Source: Comamonas thiooxydans (GTDB taxonomy: Bacteria; Pseudomonadota; Gammaproteobacteria; Burkholderiales; Burkholderiaceae_C). From it: DNA of 64,000 nt. Position numbers and translations under genes: made by a program. Of the stretch, positions 18,537 through 28,449 are shown in pieces (within the stretch, counting starts at the first letter, position 1; each line of letters opens with the position of its first letter). The stretch spans positions 930,001 to 994,000 of the forward strand of contig NZ_AP026738.1 of NCBI RefSeq assembly GCF_002157685.2, read 5' to 3'. Under the pieces are notes generated by a model. It did no database searches. It worked only from the letters and a program-made list of their open reading frames with translations, and was not told the DNA's origin.

Positions 18537-19793
18537 ATGACGGTAAGCAAGCGACTGGTGATTGCATTTGTCAGCATCAGTGTTTTTGTCCTGGCTTTGA
18601 TGGGAATTGCCTGGTCAGCGATGTCTGATGTGCTGGAGGTGTTGAAGGCGGGATCGCTCACGGCGCAGCAGTCGCAGAGCTTGATGGCGGAAGTCGAGCG
18701 TTCGCGCTGGTGGTTGCTGGCACTGGGCGCCTGGGTCTGCATTTCCTGCACCTGGTCCTGGATCAGCCTGCGCCGCCGTATCGTGGCGCCCTTGCAGGAA
18801 GCCATCCTGATTGCCGAGACCGTGGCGGCAGGTGATTTGAGCAAGGAGTTCTCTTCGAATGCCGAAGGCGAGTTCGGCCGTCTTCTGACTGCGCTGAGTA
18901 CCATGGAAGACACGCTGACCGAGTTGGTGGGGCGCATCAAGCAGTCCACCGATTCGCTGGCCGTTTCGGCCTATGAAATCGATGCGGGCAACATCAACCT
19001 CTCCAGCCGCACCGAGCAGCAGGTCAGCGCGCTGACCGAAACCGCAGCCAGCATGGAGCAGCTCACCGTCACCGTGCGCCAGAACGCAGAGCGCGCTCAT
19101 TCGGCCAGCTCTCTGGCAGTCACTGCATCGGCCACGGCCGGTCGTGGCGGTGATGTGGTGGACCAGGTCGTTCACACCATGGATGCCATCAGCGGCAGCT
19201 CGCGCAAGATTGTGGACATCATTCAGGTCATTGAAGGCATCGCCTTCCAGACCAATATCCTGGCCCTCAATGCGGCCGTGGAAGCGGCCCGCGCTGGAGA
19301 GCAGGGGCGTGGCTTTGCCGTGGTGGCCAGCGAGGTGCGCTCGCTGGCGCAGCGCAGTGCCGAAGCGGCCAAACAGATCAAGGAGCTGATCACGGCCAGC
19401 GTGACTCAGGTGGAAAGCGGCTCTGGCCTGGTGGGCCAGGCCGGCAGCACCATGAAGGAAATCATGCAGTCCGTGGGTCAGGTCACAGGTCTGCTGAGTG
19501 AAATCTCCGGCGCGCTGCAGCAGCAAAGCGAGGGCATCGCCCATGTGAATACGGCCGTGGCTCACATGGACAGCACCAATCAGGAAAATGCAGCCCTGGT
19601 CATGCAGGCCACGCAAGCCGCTGCTGCGCTCAATGCGCGCACGCAGGATCTGCAGCAGGCGGTGGGGGCCTTCAAACTCGATGACGATGAGTCACCTGGT
19701 CTGGCTCCTTCTGCCATGCCGGCTCCGCGCGGAGCTGGGGCCGCGCAGGCGCGTCCAGTTCGTGCCCGCGAGCTGGCCTATGAAGAGCTTTGA
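18537..19793 (+). CDS. Methyl-accepting chemotaxis protein with minimal periplasmic loop
   Basis: 418 residues. Two membrane helices (about 7-29 and 57-78) enclose a loop of only about 28 residues, so there is hardly a periplasmic sensor. A HAMP domain follows ([22 protein letters not shown]), then a complete signalling domain with the hairpin tip [20 protein letters not shown]. The C-terminus lacks the xWxxF pentapeptide for CheR tethering that its neighbours have. A Shine-Dalgarno-like AAGGGGA precedes the ATG. It is oriented against the genes on both sides. Confidence 0.9.
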   Translation: MTVSKRLVIAFVSISVFVLALMGIAWSAMSDVLEVLKAGSLTAQQSQSLMAEVERSRWWLLALGAWVCISCTWSWISLRRRIVAPLQEAILIAETVAAGDLSKEFSSNAEGEFGRLLTALSTMEDTLTELVGRIKQSTDSLAVSAYEIDAGNINLSSRTEQQVSALTETAASMEQLTVTVRQNAERAHSASSLAVTASATAGRGGDVVDQVVHTMDAISGSSRKIVDIIQVIEGIAFQTNILALNAAVEAARAGEQGRGFAVVASEVRSLAQRSAEAAKQIKELITASVTQVESGSGLVGQAGSTMKEIMQSVGQVTGLLSEISGALQQQSEGIAHVNTAVAHMDSTNQENAALVMQATQAAAALNARTQDLQQAVGAFKLDDDESPGLAPSAMPAPRGAGAAQARPVRARELAYEEL

Positions 19794-19794
19794 T

Positions 19795-20118
19795 TCAGCG
19801 AATTTCGTGCAGATAGCCGTAAATGGCTACGAGGGTAAAGCCGAAATGGAGGCAGATAGCCGTTCCCAGCAGGACTCTGCGGCGCAGCATGGAGTCATCC
19901 GCCTGTGCCGACAGCCCTGGCGAGACATGGAATGATTGGCCCCTGGCATAAGCCCGAATCGTCCATGCCGTCCAGAGAGTCGCGAGGGCATAGACCGTCC
20001 ATAGCTGGGATGTCTGCCGAAACACCAGCCCCACGACCAAAGAGTAAGTGCACAAAAAGCCGATGAGCCAGGGCCAGTGACGCTGAACAAAGTCTTGCGG
20101 CAGCTGCTGCTCTTGCAT
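19795..20118 (-). CDS. Small membrane protein of unknown function
   Basis: 107 residues with three predicted membrane helices (WLIGFLCTYSLVVGLVF, LWTVYALATLWTAWTIRAYA, VLLGTAICLHFGFTLVAIYGYL). I recognise no family. It lies ten bases downstream of yciO and ends one base after the converging chemoreceptor gene. It is probably the third gene of an rnm-yciO transcript. Confidence 0.7.
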   Translation of the reverse strand: MQEQQLPQDFVQRHWPWLIGFLCTYSLVVGLVFRQTSQLWTVYALATLWTAWTIRAYARGQSFHVSPGLSAQADDSMLRRRVLLGTAICLHFGFTLVAIYGYLHEIR

Positions 20119-20128
20119 GGGGACATGC

Positions 20129-20773
20129 CTATTCAGGCTGAAGGCCTATGTCTTTCAGGCCGCCCATGCCCTGGCGCACCACGACGGGGGGATTGTTCAA
20201 GGCCATGGGCGTGAGGTCCAGCACTGTGGTGGGTTGCTGCGGGCAGGCACCGGAGTCGACCACGGCATCCAGCTCATGGGGGAAGCGCTCCAGAATCGAC
20301 TCGGCATCATTGAGCGGCTCGGTCTCGCCGGGCGCGATCAAGGTGGTGGCCAGCAAGGGCTCGCCCAGCTCTTCCAGCAGCAGCTGCAGACCTTTGCGAT
20401 CCGGCACCCGCAGGCCGATGGTCTTGCGCGAAGGGTGGCTCAGGCGCTTGGGCACTTCCTTGCTGGCTTCAAGAATAAAGGTGTAGGGGCCTGGCGTGGC
20501 CAGCTTGAGCAAGCGGTACTGGCGGTTGTCCACGCGGGCATAGTTGGCCAGCTCGGACAGGTCTCGGCACAGCAGCGTGAGGTGGTGCTTGTCGTTGATC
20601 TGCCGGATGCGGCGCATGCGGTCCACGGCGTTCTTGTCGTCCAGGTGGCAGACCAGGGCATAGCTGGAATCGGTGGGTACGGCAAGAATGGCACCCTTGC
20701 GCAGCATGTCCGCAGCCTGCTTGATGATGCGGGGTTGCGGGTTCTCTGGATAGACTTCAAAAACGGTGGTCAT
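20129..20773 (-). CDS. yciO: YciO/Sua5/YrdC-family protein
   Basis: 214 residues of the YrdC-like fold. The family includes threonylcarbamoyl-AMP synthases for the tRNA t6A modification; the YciO branch has uncertain activity. Visible family blocks are GAILAVPTDSSYALVCHL, RIRQINDKHHLTLLCRDLSE, PGPYTFILEAS and TIGLRVPDRKG. It lies 18 bases after an rnm-like gene, the same pairing as rnm-yciO in E. coli, which supports YciO rather than TsaC. Confidence 0.88.
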   Translation of the reverse strand: MTTVFEVYPENPQPRIIKQAADMLRKGAILAVPTDSSYALVCHLDDKNAVDRMRRIRQINDKHHLTLLCRDLSELANYARVDNRQYRLLKLATPGPYTFILEASKEVPKRLSHPSRKTIGLRVPDRKGLQLLLEELGEPLLATTLIAPGETEPLNDAESILERFPHELDAVVDSGACPQQPTTVLDLTPMALNNPPVVVRQGMGGLKDIGLQPE

Positions 20774-20791
20774 GCAATCTCTCTCTGTGAT

Positions 20792-21682
20792 TTATGCGCG
20801 CTGTATGCGGTCCTGCAGCAGCTCCCAGACGGGAGTGAGCTGGCCGGGCAGATAGGGCAGCTGTCCCAGGTCTATCTGCGATTCATCGGGGCTGTGAAAG
20901 TCGCTGCCGCGCGATGCGGCCAGGCCGAATTCCAGGGCCAGATCGGCATAGATCGCATATTCGTGCGGGCGGTGGCTGCCGGTCACGACCTCCACGCCCT
21001 GGCCGCCGAGCTCCTTGAACTTGGAAAACAGCGCATATTCCTCGTTCTGGCTCAAGTCGTAACGCGCCGGGTGAGCAATCACGGCCACGCCGCCTGCCTC
21101 CACGATCCAGCGCACGGCGTCCTCCAGATTCGCCCAGACATGGGCGACATAACCAGGCTTGCCTTCGGTCAGATAGCGTTTGAAGACCTCATAGGTATCG
21201 GCGCAGACCCCGGTCTCCACGAGAAAGCGGGCAAAGTGGGTGCGCGAGATCAGCTCGGGGTTGCCTGCGTGGCGCAGCGCTCCTTCATAGGCACCGGGAA
21301 TGCCGGCCAGCTCCAGCTGCCTGGCCATTTCGCGGGCGCGCGGGCCGCGGCCGTGGCGCGTGTCGTAGAGGCCTTGCGTCAGAGCGGCATCGTCGGCGTC
21401 AAAGCCCAGGCCCACGATATGTACGCCGCTGCCCGAGAAGCTGACGGAAATTTCAGTGCCTGTCAGATAGTCCAGCCCTGCTGAGCTGGCTGCGGCTGCT
21501 GCCCGGTGCTGGCCGCCGACCTCGTCGTGATCGGTCAGCGCCCAGAGCTCAACCCCTCGCTCGGCGGCACGCAGAGCCAGTTGCTCGGGCGTCAGAGTGC
21601 CGTCGGAGACGACGGAGTGGCAGTGCAGATCGGCGTTCAGATAGGTTTTGGGCACGGCTTGATTGTAGGTGGCTGTACGCAA
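20792..21682 (-). CDS. rnm: PHP-domain phosphatase (3',5'-nucleoside bisphosphate phosphatase / RNase AM type)
   Basis: PHP-family metal-dependent phosphoesterase with the metal-binding blocks ADLHCHSVVSDG, ALTDHDEVGG, VIAHPARY and SRGSDFHSPDES. Length (296 residues) and the neighbouring yciO fit E. coli RNase AM/YciV, which degrades pAp and RNA 5' ends. The start is unclear: a TTG at 21682 is the longest option and a GTG at 21655 gives 287 residues. Neither has a good ribosome site. Confidence 0.86.
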   Translation of the reverse strand: MRTATYNQAVPKTYLNADLHCHSVVSDGTLTPEQLALRAAERGVELWALTDHDEVGGQHRAAAAASSAGLDYLTGTEISVSFSGSGVHIVGLGFDADDAALTQGLYDTRHGRGPRAREMARQLELAGIPGAYEGALRHAGNPELISRTHFARFLVETGVCADTYEVFKRYLTEGKPGYVAHVWANLEDAVRWIVEAGGVAVIAHPARYDLSQNEEYALFSKFKELGGQGVEVVTGSHRPHEYAIYADLALEFGLAASRGSDFHSPDESQIDLGQLPYLPGQLTPVWELLQDRIQRA

Positions 21683-21736
21683 TCATGATTTGTGTCATAG
21701 CACGAGCGCTATTGCGGTCGTAGCTTGTAACAAAGC

Positions 21737-21763
21737 TCAAATCTCCCGCCAGTATGCCGATTA
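21737..21763 (+). promoter_or_regulatory. Candidate sigma-28 (FliA) promoter for the chemoreceptor gene
   Basis: TCAA, fifteen bases, GCCGATTA. This differs at one position in each box from the flagellar sigma consensus TAAA-N15-GCCGATAA. It ends about 80 bases before the chemoreceptor start, in the right orientation. Confidence 0.6.
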
Positions 21764-21845
21764 AGGATTGGCTACAGCGCTTGTGAGTTTCTGAATTCGT
21801 TAAGGCTGCCACGGTTTTGCTTGATCTATTGAGATGGATAAAAAA

Positions 21846-23591
21846 ATGAAATTGAATCAGTTCTCTGTGTCACAAAAGCTGTGGGCTTTGGTGATTGGCT
21901 TGCTGGCGGGCTTGCTGCTGGTATCTGCAGGCAGCCTGATCTATCTGGATCGTGTGTATGTGAGCATCTCCAAGGAGGCCACACGTACCCGAATGGCTGC
22001 CAACATTGCCAGCGAGTGGCGTCATTTGACCGAGCAAAGTGTGGATCGCTCCATCGTCGCGGCCATTTCCTCCGAGGAAAACCTGGTGGAGCAGCAGCGC
22101 AAGCTGATGAGTGACGGGATTGCACATATCACCGAACTGCAGAAAAAGCTCAACGAGCTGGTCACTGACGATGAATCGCGCAAGGTGCTGGACGAGGTCG
22201 CCGAGCGCAGGCGCGCCACGCTGGAGAGCAATGCCGCCGTGCAGGCTGCGCGCAAAGACAATGATTTTGCGACTGCCTTCGATCTGGTTGAAAAGCAGCT
22301 GCGTCCCAACGCCAAGGTCTATGTGGAGGCGCAGCGCAAGTTCGTGCAGTTGCAGGAGCAACGTAGCCAGCGTGCGATTGCCGATGGCGAAGCACGTCAG
22401 TCTCAGGCCTATGTGGCTATCGGTCTGGTCTGCGGCCTGATCGTTCTGCTGGGTCTGGCGATGGCGGCTCTGATCCTGCGCTCGATCATCGCTCCGTTGA
22501 ATGAGGCGGTAGCTCTGGCCGATTCCATCGCTGCCGGCGACTTGACGGCCACCGTGCGCAATGACCGTCATGACGAACTGGGCCGTCTGCTCAAGTCCCT
22601 GAACGCCATGGCAGAGCGCCTGCGCTCTGTCGTCGGCCAGGTACGCTCGGGCGTGGAATCCGTCTCTTCGGCCTCGGGCCAGATTGCCACGGGCAACCAG
22701 GACCTGTCGGCACGCACCGAACAGACGGCGGCCAACCTCGAGGAAACCGCGGCCAGCATGGAAGAGCTGACGGCCACCGTCACCCAGTCTGCCGACACTG
22801 CGCGTCAGGCCAATCAACTGGCCTCGACCGCTGCCCAGGCGGCCGAGCAAGGCGGTCGCGTGGTGCAGCAGGTGGTGCAGAGCATGGGCCAGATCACCGA
22901 CAGCAGCCGCAAGATTGCCGACATCATCGGCGTGATCGACTCCATTGCCTTCCAGACCAATATCCTGGCTCTGAATGCAGCCGTGGAAGCGGCACGCGCC
23001 GGCGAGCAGGGCCGTGGCTTTGCCGTGGTGGCGGGCGAGGTGCGCAGCCTGGCGCAGCGCAGCGCCGAGGCAGCCAAGGAGATCAAGCAGCTCATCACCA
23101 CCAGCGTGGACAATGTGCAGTCGGGCTCGCAACAGGTGGAGCTGGCGGGCCAGAGCATGAGCGAGATCGTGGCCAGCGTGCGCCGCGTCAGCGATCTGAT
23201 CGGAGAGATCACGGCCTCGTCCACCGAGCAGCGCGACGGCATCAACCAGGTCAACCAGGCGGTGAGCAATCTGGATCAGATGACGCAGCAGAACGCGGCT
23301 CTGGTGGAGGAATCCAGTGCGGCGGCGCTGTCCATGCAGGAGCAGGCGCGTCGCCTGGCCGAAGTGGTCTCAGTCTTCAAGCTCGGCCATGAAGCCGGCT
23401 ATGCCAAGGTCGCCACACCTCAGCGCTCGGCCAGCCGCGCCATGCCGGCCATGGCGCCGGTGAAGCAGACTGCTGCTGCAGCCAGACCCGCGATCAAGAA
23501 AGCGCCTGCTGGCCCGGCTCCCACAGCACTGAGTGCCAGCAAGGCCAAGCCTGCTGCGGACTCCGACGATGGGGACTGGGAAACTTTCTAA
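21846..23591 (+). CDS. Methyl-accepting chemotaxis protein
   Basis: Transmembrane chemoreceptor of about 581 residues with a first membrane helix near residue 20 ([20 protein letters not shown]). A helical periplasmic sensor of the four-helix-bundle type runs over about 30-185. A second helix follows ([20 protein letters not shown]), then HAMP and the signalling domain with tip [20 protein letters not shown]. It ends DWETF, a CheR/CheB tethering pentapeptide. The start [13 protein letters not shown] matches the paralogue downstream; an ATG four codons earlier (21834) is also open. The signalling half is almost identical in DNA to that paralogue. Confidence 0.93.
   Translation: MKLNQFSVSQKLWALVIGLLAGLLLVSAGSLIYLDRVYVSISKEATRTRMAANIASEWRHLTEQSVDRSIVAAISSEENLVEQQRKLMSDGIAHITELQKKLNELVTDDESRKVLDEVAERRRATLESNAAVQAARKDNDFATAFDLVEKQLRPNAKVYVEAQRKFVQLQEQRSQRAIADGEARQSQAYVAIGLVCGLIVLLGLAMAALILRSIIAPLNEAVALADSIAAGDLTATVRNDRHDELGRLLKSLNAMAERLRSVVGQVRSGVESVSSASGQIATGNQDLSARTEQTAANLEETAASMEELTATVTQSADTARQANQLASTAAQAAEQGGRVVQQVVQSMGQITDSSRKIADIIGVIDSIAFQTNILALNAAVEAARAGEQGRGFAVVAGEVRSLAQRSAEAAKEIKQLITTSVDNVQSGSQQVELAGQSMSEIVASVRRVSDLIGEITASSTEQRDGINQVNQAVSNLDQMTQQNAALVEESSAAALSMQEQARRLAEVVSVFKLGHEAGYAKVATPQRSASRAMPAMAPVKQTAAAARPAIKKAPAGPAPTALSASKAKPAADSDDGDWETF
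22605..23385 (+). repeat. Long direct repeat, copy 1 (chemoreceptor signalling domain)
   Basis: Aligns without gaps, at a constant offset of 2056 bases, to 24661-25441. Only scattered single-base differences are seen by eye, many of them synonymous. The similarity drops sharply on both sides. Confidence 0.85.
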
Positions 23592-23901
23592 ACCGCAGGC
23601 CGACACCCGCTTGCAGGCCCGCCGCTTCTGACAGGAGGCTGCGGGCTTTTTCATTCTGGATTGCCAACTCCAGCCTTGCCGAAAAGCGGGAAAGTACTGA
23701 GAACATCAGTTGTGCGCAATGCGCAAAGCAGTTGTAACAATTATTAATATATTGATGCAACCTCGGGGAGAGCATCCCGGAGAGGTGGAGGGAGGACGTC
23801 AGGGGCCAGGAATTGACCGTCAGAGTCATGCACAAGCCAGCCCGGAGTTCACGATGCGGACGTGCCTGTGTGTGAGTTCTTTTGTCTGGATTGGTTGGTT
23901 C
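23592..23901 (+). other. 310-base gap between two chemoreceptor genes
   Basis: The first 60 bases hold the terminator of the upstream gene. The rest is AT-richer around 23730-23760 (TAACAATTATTAATATATTG) and contains a short inverted repeat near TTGTGCGCAATGCGCAAA at about 23709-23726. I see no convincing sigma-70 or sigma-28 boxes and no convincing small gene, although a frame in phase with the next gene is open here. Confidence 0.6.
23617..23651 (+). terminator. Intrinsic terminator after the first paralogous chemoreceptor gene
   Basis: Stem GCCCGC/GCGGGC (23617-23622 and 23641-23646) with an 18-base loop that can pair further, followed by TTTTTC. Confidence 0.65.
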
Positions 23902-25620
23902 ATGAAGTTGTTTCAATTCACCGTGGCCCGGAAGCTGTGGGCATTGGTGATCGGTCTTTTGGCGGGCATGTTGTTGCTGGTGGCAGGCAGCCTGGCTTAT
24001 TCCAAGCGTGTCAACGAGGGCGTTTTTACGGCGGCGCTGGAGGCGCAGACGGCTGCTGCGCAGGCAAAGGAGTGGCGCATCCTGACCCAGATGAGCATGG
24101 ATCGCTTCACGGCGGCCGCCATGTCCACGGAAGAGAATCTGGTCGAGCACCAGTACAAGGCCATGGCCGGTCTGATCGCCAGCATCAACGAGTTGCGCGA
24201 CAAGGTGCTGGCACAGGTTCATACGCAAGAGGCCAAGAGCCTGATGGTCGATGTGAACACGCATAGAGATGCCTTGTTTGCGGTGAACAAGGAGGTGGAT
24301 CAGGCTCGTCAATCCAAGGATTTCGCGCGTTCACAAAAGCTGATCGAAGAGCGGCTCAACCCCATGGCGCAAAAGTACTACGCGGCCCTGGATGCCTATG
24401 TGCAACTGCAGGACCGCTACCGGGTGCAGGCGCTGGAGCAGGGTGAGTCCAGCCGCTCCAAAGCCTATGTGGTGATCGCCGTCGCTTGCGGCGTCATCAT
24501 GTTTTTGGGATTGGCGACTGGCTTGCTCATCATGCGCTCCATCACCCGGCCTCTTGTCAAGGCCGTGGAGCTGGCAGATGCGATCGCCGAGGGCGATCTG
24601 AGTTTCAGAACCGGGCATGGCAGCGAAGACGAGCTAGGGCATCTGCACCAGTCTCTGAATGCCATGGCCGAGCGCCTGCGCTCTGTCGTCGGCCAGGTGC
24701 GCTCGGGCGTGGAATCCGTCTCTTCGGCCTCGGGCCAGATTGCCACGGGCAACCAGGACCTGTCGGCCCGCACCGAGCAGACGGCGGCCAACCTCGAGGA
24801 AACCGCAGCCAGCATGGAAGAGCTGACGGCCACCGTCACCCAGTCTGCCGACACTGCGCGTCAGGCCAATCAACTGGCCTCGACCGCTGCCCAGGCAGCC
24901 GAGCAAGGCGGTCGCGTGGTGCAGCAGGTGGTGCAGAGCATGGGCCAGATCACCGACAGCAGCCGCAAGATTGCCGACATCATCGGCGTGATCGACTCCA
25001 TTGCCTTCCAGACCAACATCCTGGCTCTGAATGCAGCCGTCGAGGCGGCACGCGCCGGCGAGCAGGGCCGTGGCTTTGCCGTGGTGGCGGGCGAGGTGCG
25101 CAGCCTGGCGCAGCGCAGCGCCGAGGCAGCCAAGGAGATCAAGCAGCTCATCACCACCAGCGTGGACAATGTGCAGTCGGGCTCGCAGCAGGTGGAGCTG
25201 GCGGGCCAGAGCATGAGCGAGATCGTGGCCAGCGTGCGCCGCGTCAGCGATCTGATCGGCGAGATCACGGCCTCGTCCACCGAGCAGCGCGACGGCATCA
25301 ACCAGGTCAACCAGGCGGTGAGCAATCTGGATCAGATGACGCAGCAGAACGCGGCGCTGGTGGAGGAATCCAGTGCGGCAGCGCTGTCCATGCAGGAGCA
25401 GGCGCGTCGCCTGGCGGAAGTGGTGTCTGTCTTCAAGCTGGGACGCGATACCGAGGCTTTCGAGGCCATGCCCGTATCGCTTGCGAAAGTGACAGCGACG
25501 ACCAAGGCGATCAGGCCCGCTGCTCAGCCTGTCGTAGCAGTTCCCAGGCTGACGGAGGCCAGACCCAAGGCACGGTCGGTCGCAAGCACTGCGGATGACG
25601 ATAGCTGGGAACAGTTCTAA
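23902..25620 (+). CDS. Methyl-accepting chemotaxis protein, paralogue
   Basis: 572 residues from an ATG that gives [13 protein letters not shown], matching its upstream paralogue. The frame is open for 64 more codons upstream but without family character. Layout is membrane helix (10-30), helical periplasmic sensor (about 30-190), second helix ([21 protein letters not shown]), HAMP and signalling domain. It ends SWEQF, a CheR/CheB tether. The sensor half has diverged strongly from the paralogue while the signalling half is nearly identical, so the two receptors probably sense different ligands and feed the same Che proteins. Confidence 0.93.
   Translation: MKLFQFTVARKLWALVIGLLAGMLLLVAGSLAYSKRVNEGVFTAALEAQTAAAQAKEWRILTQMSMDRFTAAAMSTEENLVEHQYKAMAGLIASINELRDKVLAQVHTQEAKSLMVDVNTHRDALFAVNKEVDQARQSKDFARSQKLIEERLNPMAQKYYAALDAYVQLQDRYRVQALEQGESSRSKAYVVIAVACGVIMFLGLATGLLIMRSITRPLVKAVELADAIAEGDLSFRTGHGSEDELGHLHQSLNAMAERLRSVVGQVRSGVESVSSASGQIATGNQDLSARTEQTAANLEETAASMEELTATVTQSADTARQANQLASTAAQAAEQGGRVVQQVVQSMGQITDSSRKIADIIGVIDSIAFQTNILALNAAVEAARAGEQGRGFAVVAGEVRSLAQRSAEAAKEIKQLITTSVDNVQSGSQQVELAGQSMSEIVASVRRVSDLIGEITASSTEQRDGINQVNQAVSNLDQMTQQNAALVEESSAAALSMQEQARRLAEVVSVFKLGRDTEAFEAMPVSLAKVTATTKAIRPAAQPVVAVPRLTEARPKARSVASTADDDSWEQF
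24661..25441 (+). repeat. Long direct repeat, copy 2 (chemoreceptor signalling domain)
   Basis: Gap-free partner of 22605-23385; see that copy. Identity is highest through the tip-coding stretch and ends just after the codons for VSVFKLG. Confidence 0.85.
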
Positions 25621-25689
25621 GTTTCGGGCAAAGCGTGAAATGGGCAGCCGCCACGTTCGCGGTGGCGGCGGTCCAGGCTGGGGCGAGGA

Positions 25690-27429
25690 TCAGAAGCCCA
25701 TGTTGCCGGCACCGCCCTCGAAGTCCTGTGCGGCTTCCACGAGAAATTGCACCTTGCGTTCGCCGCGCCATTCGTTGATGTCCAGGCGATAGGCCAGGGT
25801 GGTGCGCGCGGGCAGAGGGTCGGTGTGGTTGAACCAGATGCCGTCGATCTTGAAGCCATGGTGCAGCAGTTCCAGCTTCAGGTGCTTTTCGCCGACCAGG
25901 CGCTGCGAGGTGATTTCCAGCTCTTCGCTGAAAGTCGGGGCGGCAAAGCCCTGGCCCCAGACGGCCAGCTGCATTTGTTCGATCAGGCCGGTGTCCAGCC
26001 ATTGGGGCGACAGCGGGCCATCGGTCTCCAGCCTGCGCGTCAGCGTGGCGGCATCCAGCCATTCCCTGGCGACCTGGGCAAAAGCCTTTTCGAACTCGTC
26101 AAAGTGCGCTTCCGCGATGGTGCAGCCTGCCGCCATGGCGTGGCCGCCAAAACGCAGTATCAGACCGGGGTGGCGCTTGCTGACCAGATCCAGCGCATCG
26201 CGCAGATGAAAGCCAGGAATGGAGCGGCCCGAGCCCTTGAGCTCGTGTTCCTTGCCCGGGGCGCCGCTGGCTGCAAAGACAAACGTGGGCCGGTGCAGCT
26301 TGTCCTTGATGCGCGAAGCCACCACTCCGACCACGCCTTCATGAAAGTCGGGGTCGAACACGCTGATGGCAGGCGGCGGCGTCATGCCGTCCTCGCACAG
26401 GCCTTCGGCCATGAGCAGGGCATGCTCGCGCATGCTTACTTCGATCTCGCGGCGTTCACGGTTGATGCTGTCCAGCATGCGTGCCAGATTGTCGGCGCGG
26501 CTGACATCTTCCGTGGTCAGGCACTCGATGCCTATGGTCATGTCGGCCAGACGACCGGCGGCATTGATGCGCGGGCCCAGGGCAAAGCCGAAGTCGATGG
26601 TGGTGGCCATGTCGAAGCGGCGGCCCGATGCCTCGAACAGCGCGCGTATGCCGGGCTGCATGACGCCTTTGCGAATCTGCTTGAGGCCCAGTGCCACCAG
26701 GCGGCGGTTATTGGCATCGAGCTTGACCACGTCGGCCACCGTGCCCAGTGCTACCAGGGGCAGCAATTGCTCGAGACGGGGCTGGTTGTGGCGATCAAAG
26801 CGGCCACGGTTGCGCAGCTCGGTGCGCAGGGCCAGCAGCACATAGAACATGACGCCCACACCGGCCATGGACTTGCTCGCGAACTCGCAGCCGGGCTGGT
26901 TGGGATTGACGATGGCATCGGCCAGCGGCAGGTGGTCGCCCGGCAGATGGTGGTCGGTCACCACGACCGACATGCCCAGCTCCTTGGCCACGGCCACGCC
27001 TTCGACGCTGGCAATGCCGTTGTCCACGGTGATCAGCATGTCGGCACCGGTCTCCTTGACGCGGCGCGAGATGGGGGTCGTCAGGCCATAGCCGTCGACC
27101 ACGCGGTCGGGCACGAGGTAGTCGGCATGGGCTGCGCCCAGCATGCGCAGGCCGCGCAGGCCCACGGCGCAGGCCGTGGCTCCATCGCAGTCATAGTCGG
27201 CGACGATGCACAGACGCTTTTGCGCGGTGATGGCATCAGCCAGCAGCTGCACGGCAGTATCGATGCCGCGCAGGCCCGAGGGCGGGAGCAGCCGGGCCGG
27301 TGCATCGTCCAGCTCGTCGGCGGAGCAAACGCCGCGTGCTGCATAGAGCTGGGCCAGCAAGGGATGAATCTTGGCCTGCAGTAGTGCAGAGACACTGTCA
27401 TTGGGCACGGACCTGGGGATTATTTTCAT
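25690..27429 (-). CDS. recJ: Single-stranded-DNA exonuclease RecJ
   Basis: 5'-3' exonuclease for mismatch and recombination repair. The 579-residue protein has the DHH-family motifs: VADYDCDGATA near residue 75, ITVDNGIASVEG, VVTDHHLPGD (DHH), NPNQPGCEF and, later, the DHHA1-type block LRFGGHAMAAGCTI. The ATG overlaps the stop of the RpfE-like gene (ATGA), so the two are translated together. A GC-rich hairpin at 25647-25669 between recJ and the converging chemoreceptor gene may act as a weak shared terminator. Confidence 0.95.
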   Translation of the reverse strand: MKIIPRSVPNDSVSALLQAKIHPLLAQLYAARGVCSADELDDAPARLLPPSGLRGIDTAVQLLADAITAQKRLCIVADYDCDGATACAVGLRGLRMLGAAHADYLVPDRVVDGYGLTTPISRRVKETGADMLITVDNGIASVEGVAVAKELGMSVVVTDHHLPGDHLPLADAIVNPNQPGCEFASKSMAGVGVMFYVLLALRTELRNRGRFDRHNQPRLEQLLPLVALGTVADVVKLDANNRRLVALGLKQIRKGVMQPGIRALFEASGRRFDMATTIDFGFALGPRINAAGRLADMTIGIECLTTEDVSRADNLARMLDSINRERREIEVSMREHALLMAEGLCEDGMTPPPAISVFDPDFHEGVVGVVASRIKDKLHRPTFVFAASGAPGKEHELKGSGRSIPGFHLRDALDLVSKRHPGLILRFGGHAMAAGCTIAEAHFDEFEKAFAQVAREWLDAATLTRRLETDGPLSPQWLDTGLIEQMQLAVWGQGFAAPTFSEELEITSQRLVGEKHLKLELLHHGFKIDGIWFNHTDPLPARTTLAYRLDINEWRGERKVQFLVEAAQDFEGGAGNMGF

Positions 27430-28397
27430 AGCATCTCTCGCAGGTCAGGCAAGCGTTTCGTTCCAAAAACACTCTTGATCTTGTCCAGCAGACCGCGCGG
27501 CTGGCTTTGCCATTGCACGGCATTGCGCTCGCCGCAGAGAGTGAGCTTGACGGGCTCGCCACGGGCAGCCCGCTGCTGCAGCTCGGCGATCAGGCCGCTG
27601 TCCAGCGTCTGCCAGGCTTTTTGCCAGCCTTGCACATTGCCCTGCAGCGCGGTGTGGCGCAGATCATCGACACAGACTGCGGCAGGGCTCGCTGCGGGCA
27701 GGCTGCTCAGGCTTCCCGTGCCATGTACCCAGAAGGAGTTGATGGGCGGTAGACCGCGTGCGGCACGCTGGTCGTTGAAGACATGGGTGTAGAGCAGCAT
27801 CTGCAACTCGGTCTGCAGACGCTGGATGATGGCTCCCTGTATGGGCTCGGGCATCCAGGGGCGCACGTCGCGGCCCAGTGCCCGGTCCATCGAGGCGGTA
27901 GCCAGGTCCTTGAAGGCCGCTCCGCGTGCCAGCCAGAGGTCGGCACGCAGATATTCCAGCGTGATGCCGTCGTCGCTGAACCAGGGTGCGATCAACGCCA
28001 GCAACTGGCGGGATTCGTCTTCGTCCAGTGGCGCGCTGGCCGGGTCGGTCTGGTGGACCTGGTCCGGCGTGATATGCCAGTGGCAGGGCGTGATGAAGGC
28101 ACAGGCCTGGTTGCTGTCTCCGGCCGCCAGCGCAGCCCAGGGAATCAGCCCGGGTGTATCGGGCAGCTGCATGCCACGGGCCAGGACTCGCTCATGCGGG
28201 GGGGAGAAGTCCATCTCGTCGCCCTGCACCAGCAGGGTCGGGGCCAGCGTTGCCAGCAAGGCCTGAAGGTGAGGGAGTTGCAAACCGTCCCATGCCTGGG
28301 GAATGTCGGCAGGGCCGCTGGCATAGGCAACAATGATTTCAGGGGCGCCTGTGCCCAGGGCTTGGGCGGCAGGCAGCAAAGGCGCGGTCAAAGACAT
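27426..28397 (-). CDS. RpfE-type / phosphoglycerate-mutase-like protein upstream of recJ
   Basis: 323 residues from the ATG giving MSLTAPLLPAAQALG. It resembles the family annotated as RpfE-type regulatory protein or cofactor-independent phosphoglycerate mutase-like protein, which sits next to recJ in Xanthomonas and many Burkholderiales. Recognisable blocks are AFITPCHWHITPDQV, LYLAR-like EYLRADLWLARG, and PPINSFWVHGTG. No metal-binding motifs of a true mutase are obvious, so catalysis is doubtful. Its molecular function is not known to me. Confidence 0.75.
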   Translation of the reverse strand: MSLTAPLLPAAQALGTGAPEIIVAYASGPADIPQAWDGLQLPHLQALLATLAPTLLVQGDEMDFSPPHERVLARGMQLPDTPGLIPWAALAAGDSNQACAFITPCHWHITPDQVHQTDPASAPLDEDESRQLLALIAPWFSDDGITLEYLRADLWLARGAAFKDLATASMDRALGRDVRPWMPEPIQGAIIQRLQTELQMLLYTHVFNDQRAARGLPPINSFWVHGTGSLSSLPAASPAAVCVDDLRHTALQGNVQGWQKAWQTLDSGLIAELQQRAARGEPVKLTLCGERNAVQWQSQPRGLLDKIKSVFGTKRLPDLREML

Positions 28398-28449
28398 GGG
28401 CGCTATTGTCGGGCATGGCCGCCGCCCGGGCATGCTGCGGGGTGCTTTG

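Noticed and set aside
23710..23901. N-terminal extension of the second paralogous chemoreceptor
   Set aside because: The frame is open, but the extra 64 residues precede a membrane helix with no counterpart in the paralogue, which starts at the equivalent MKL.
25647..25669. Intrinsic terminator between the chemoreceptor and recJ
   Set aside because: The hairpin is stable but lacks a T-run on either strand; mentioned only as a possible weak terminator.
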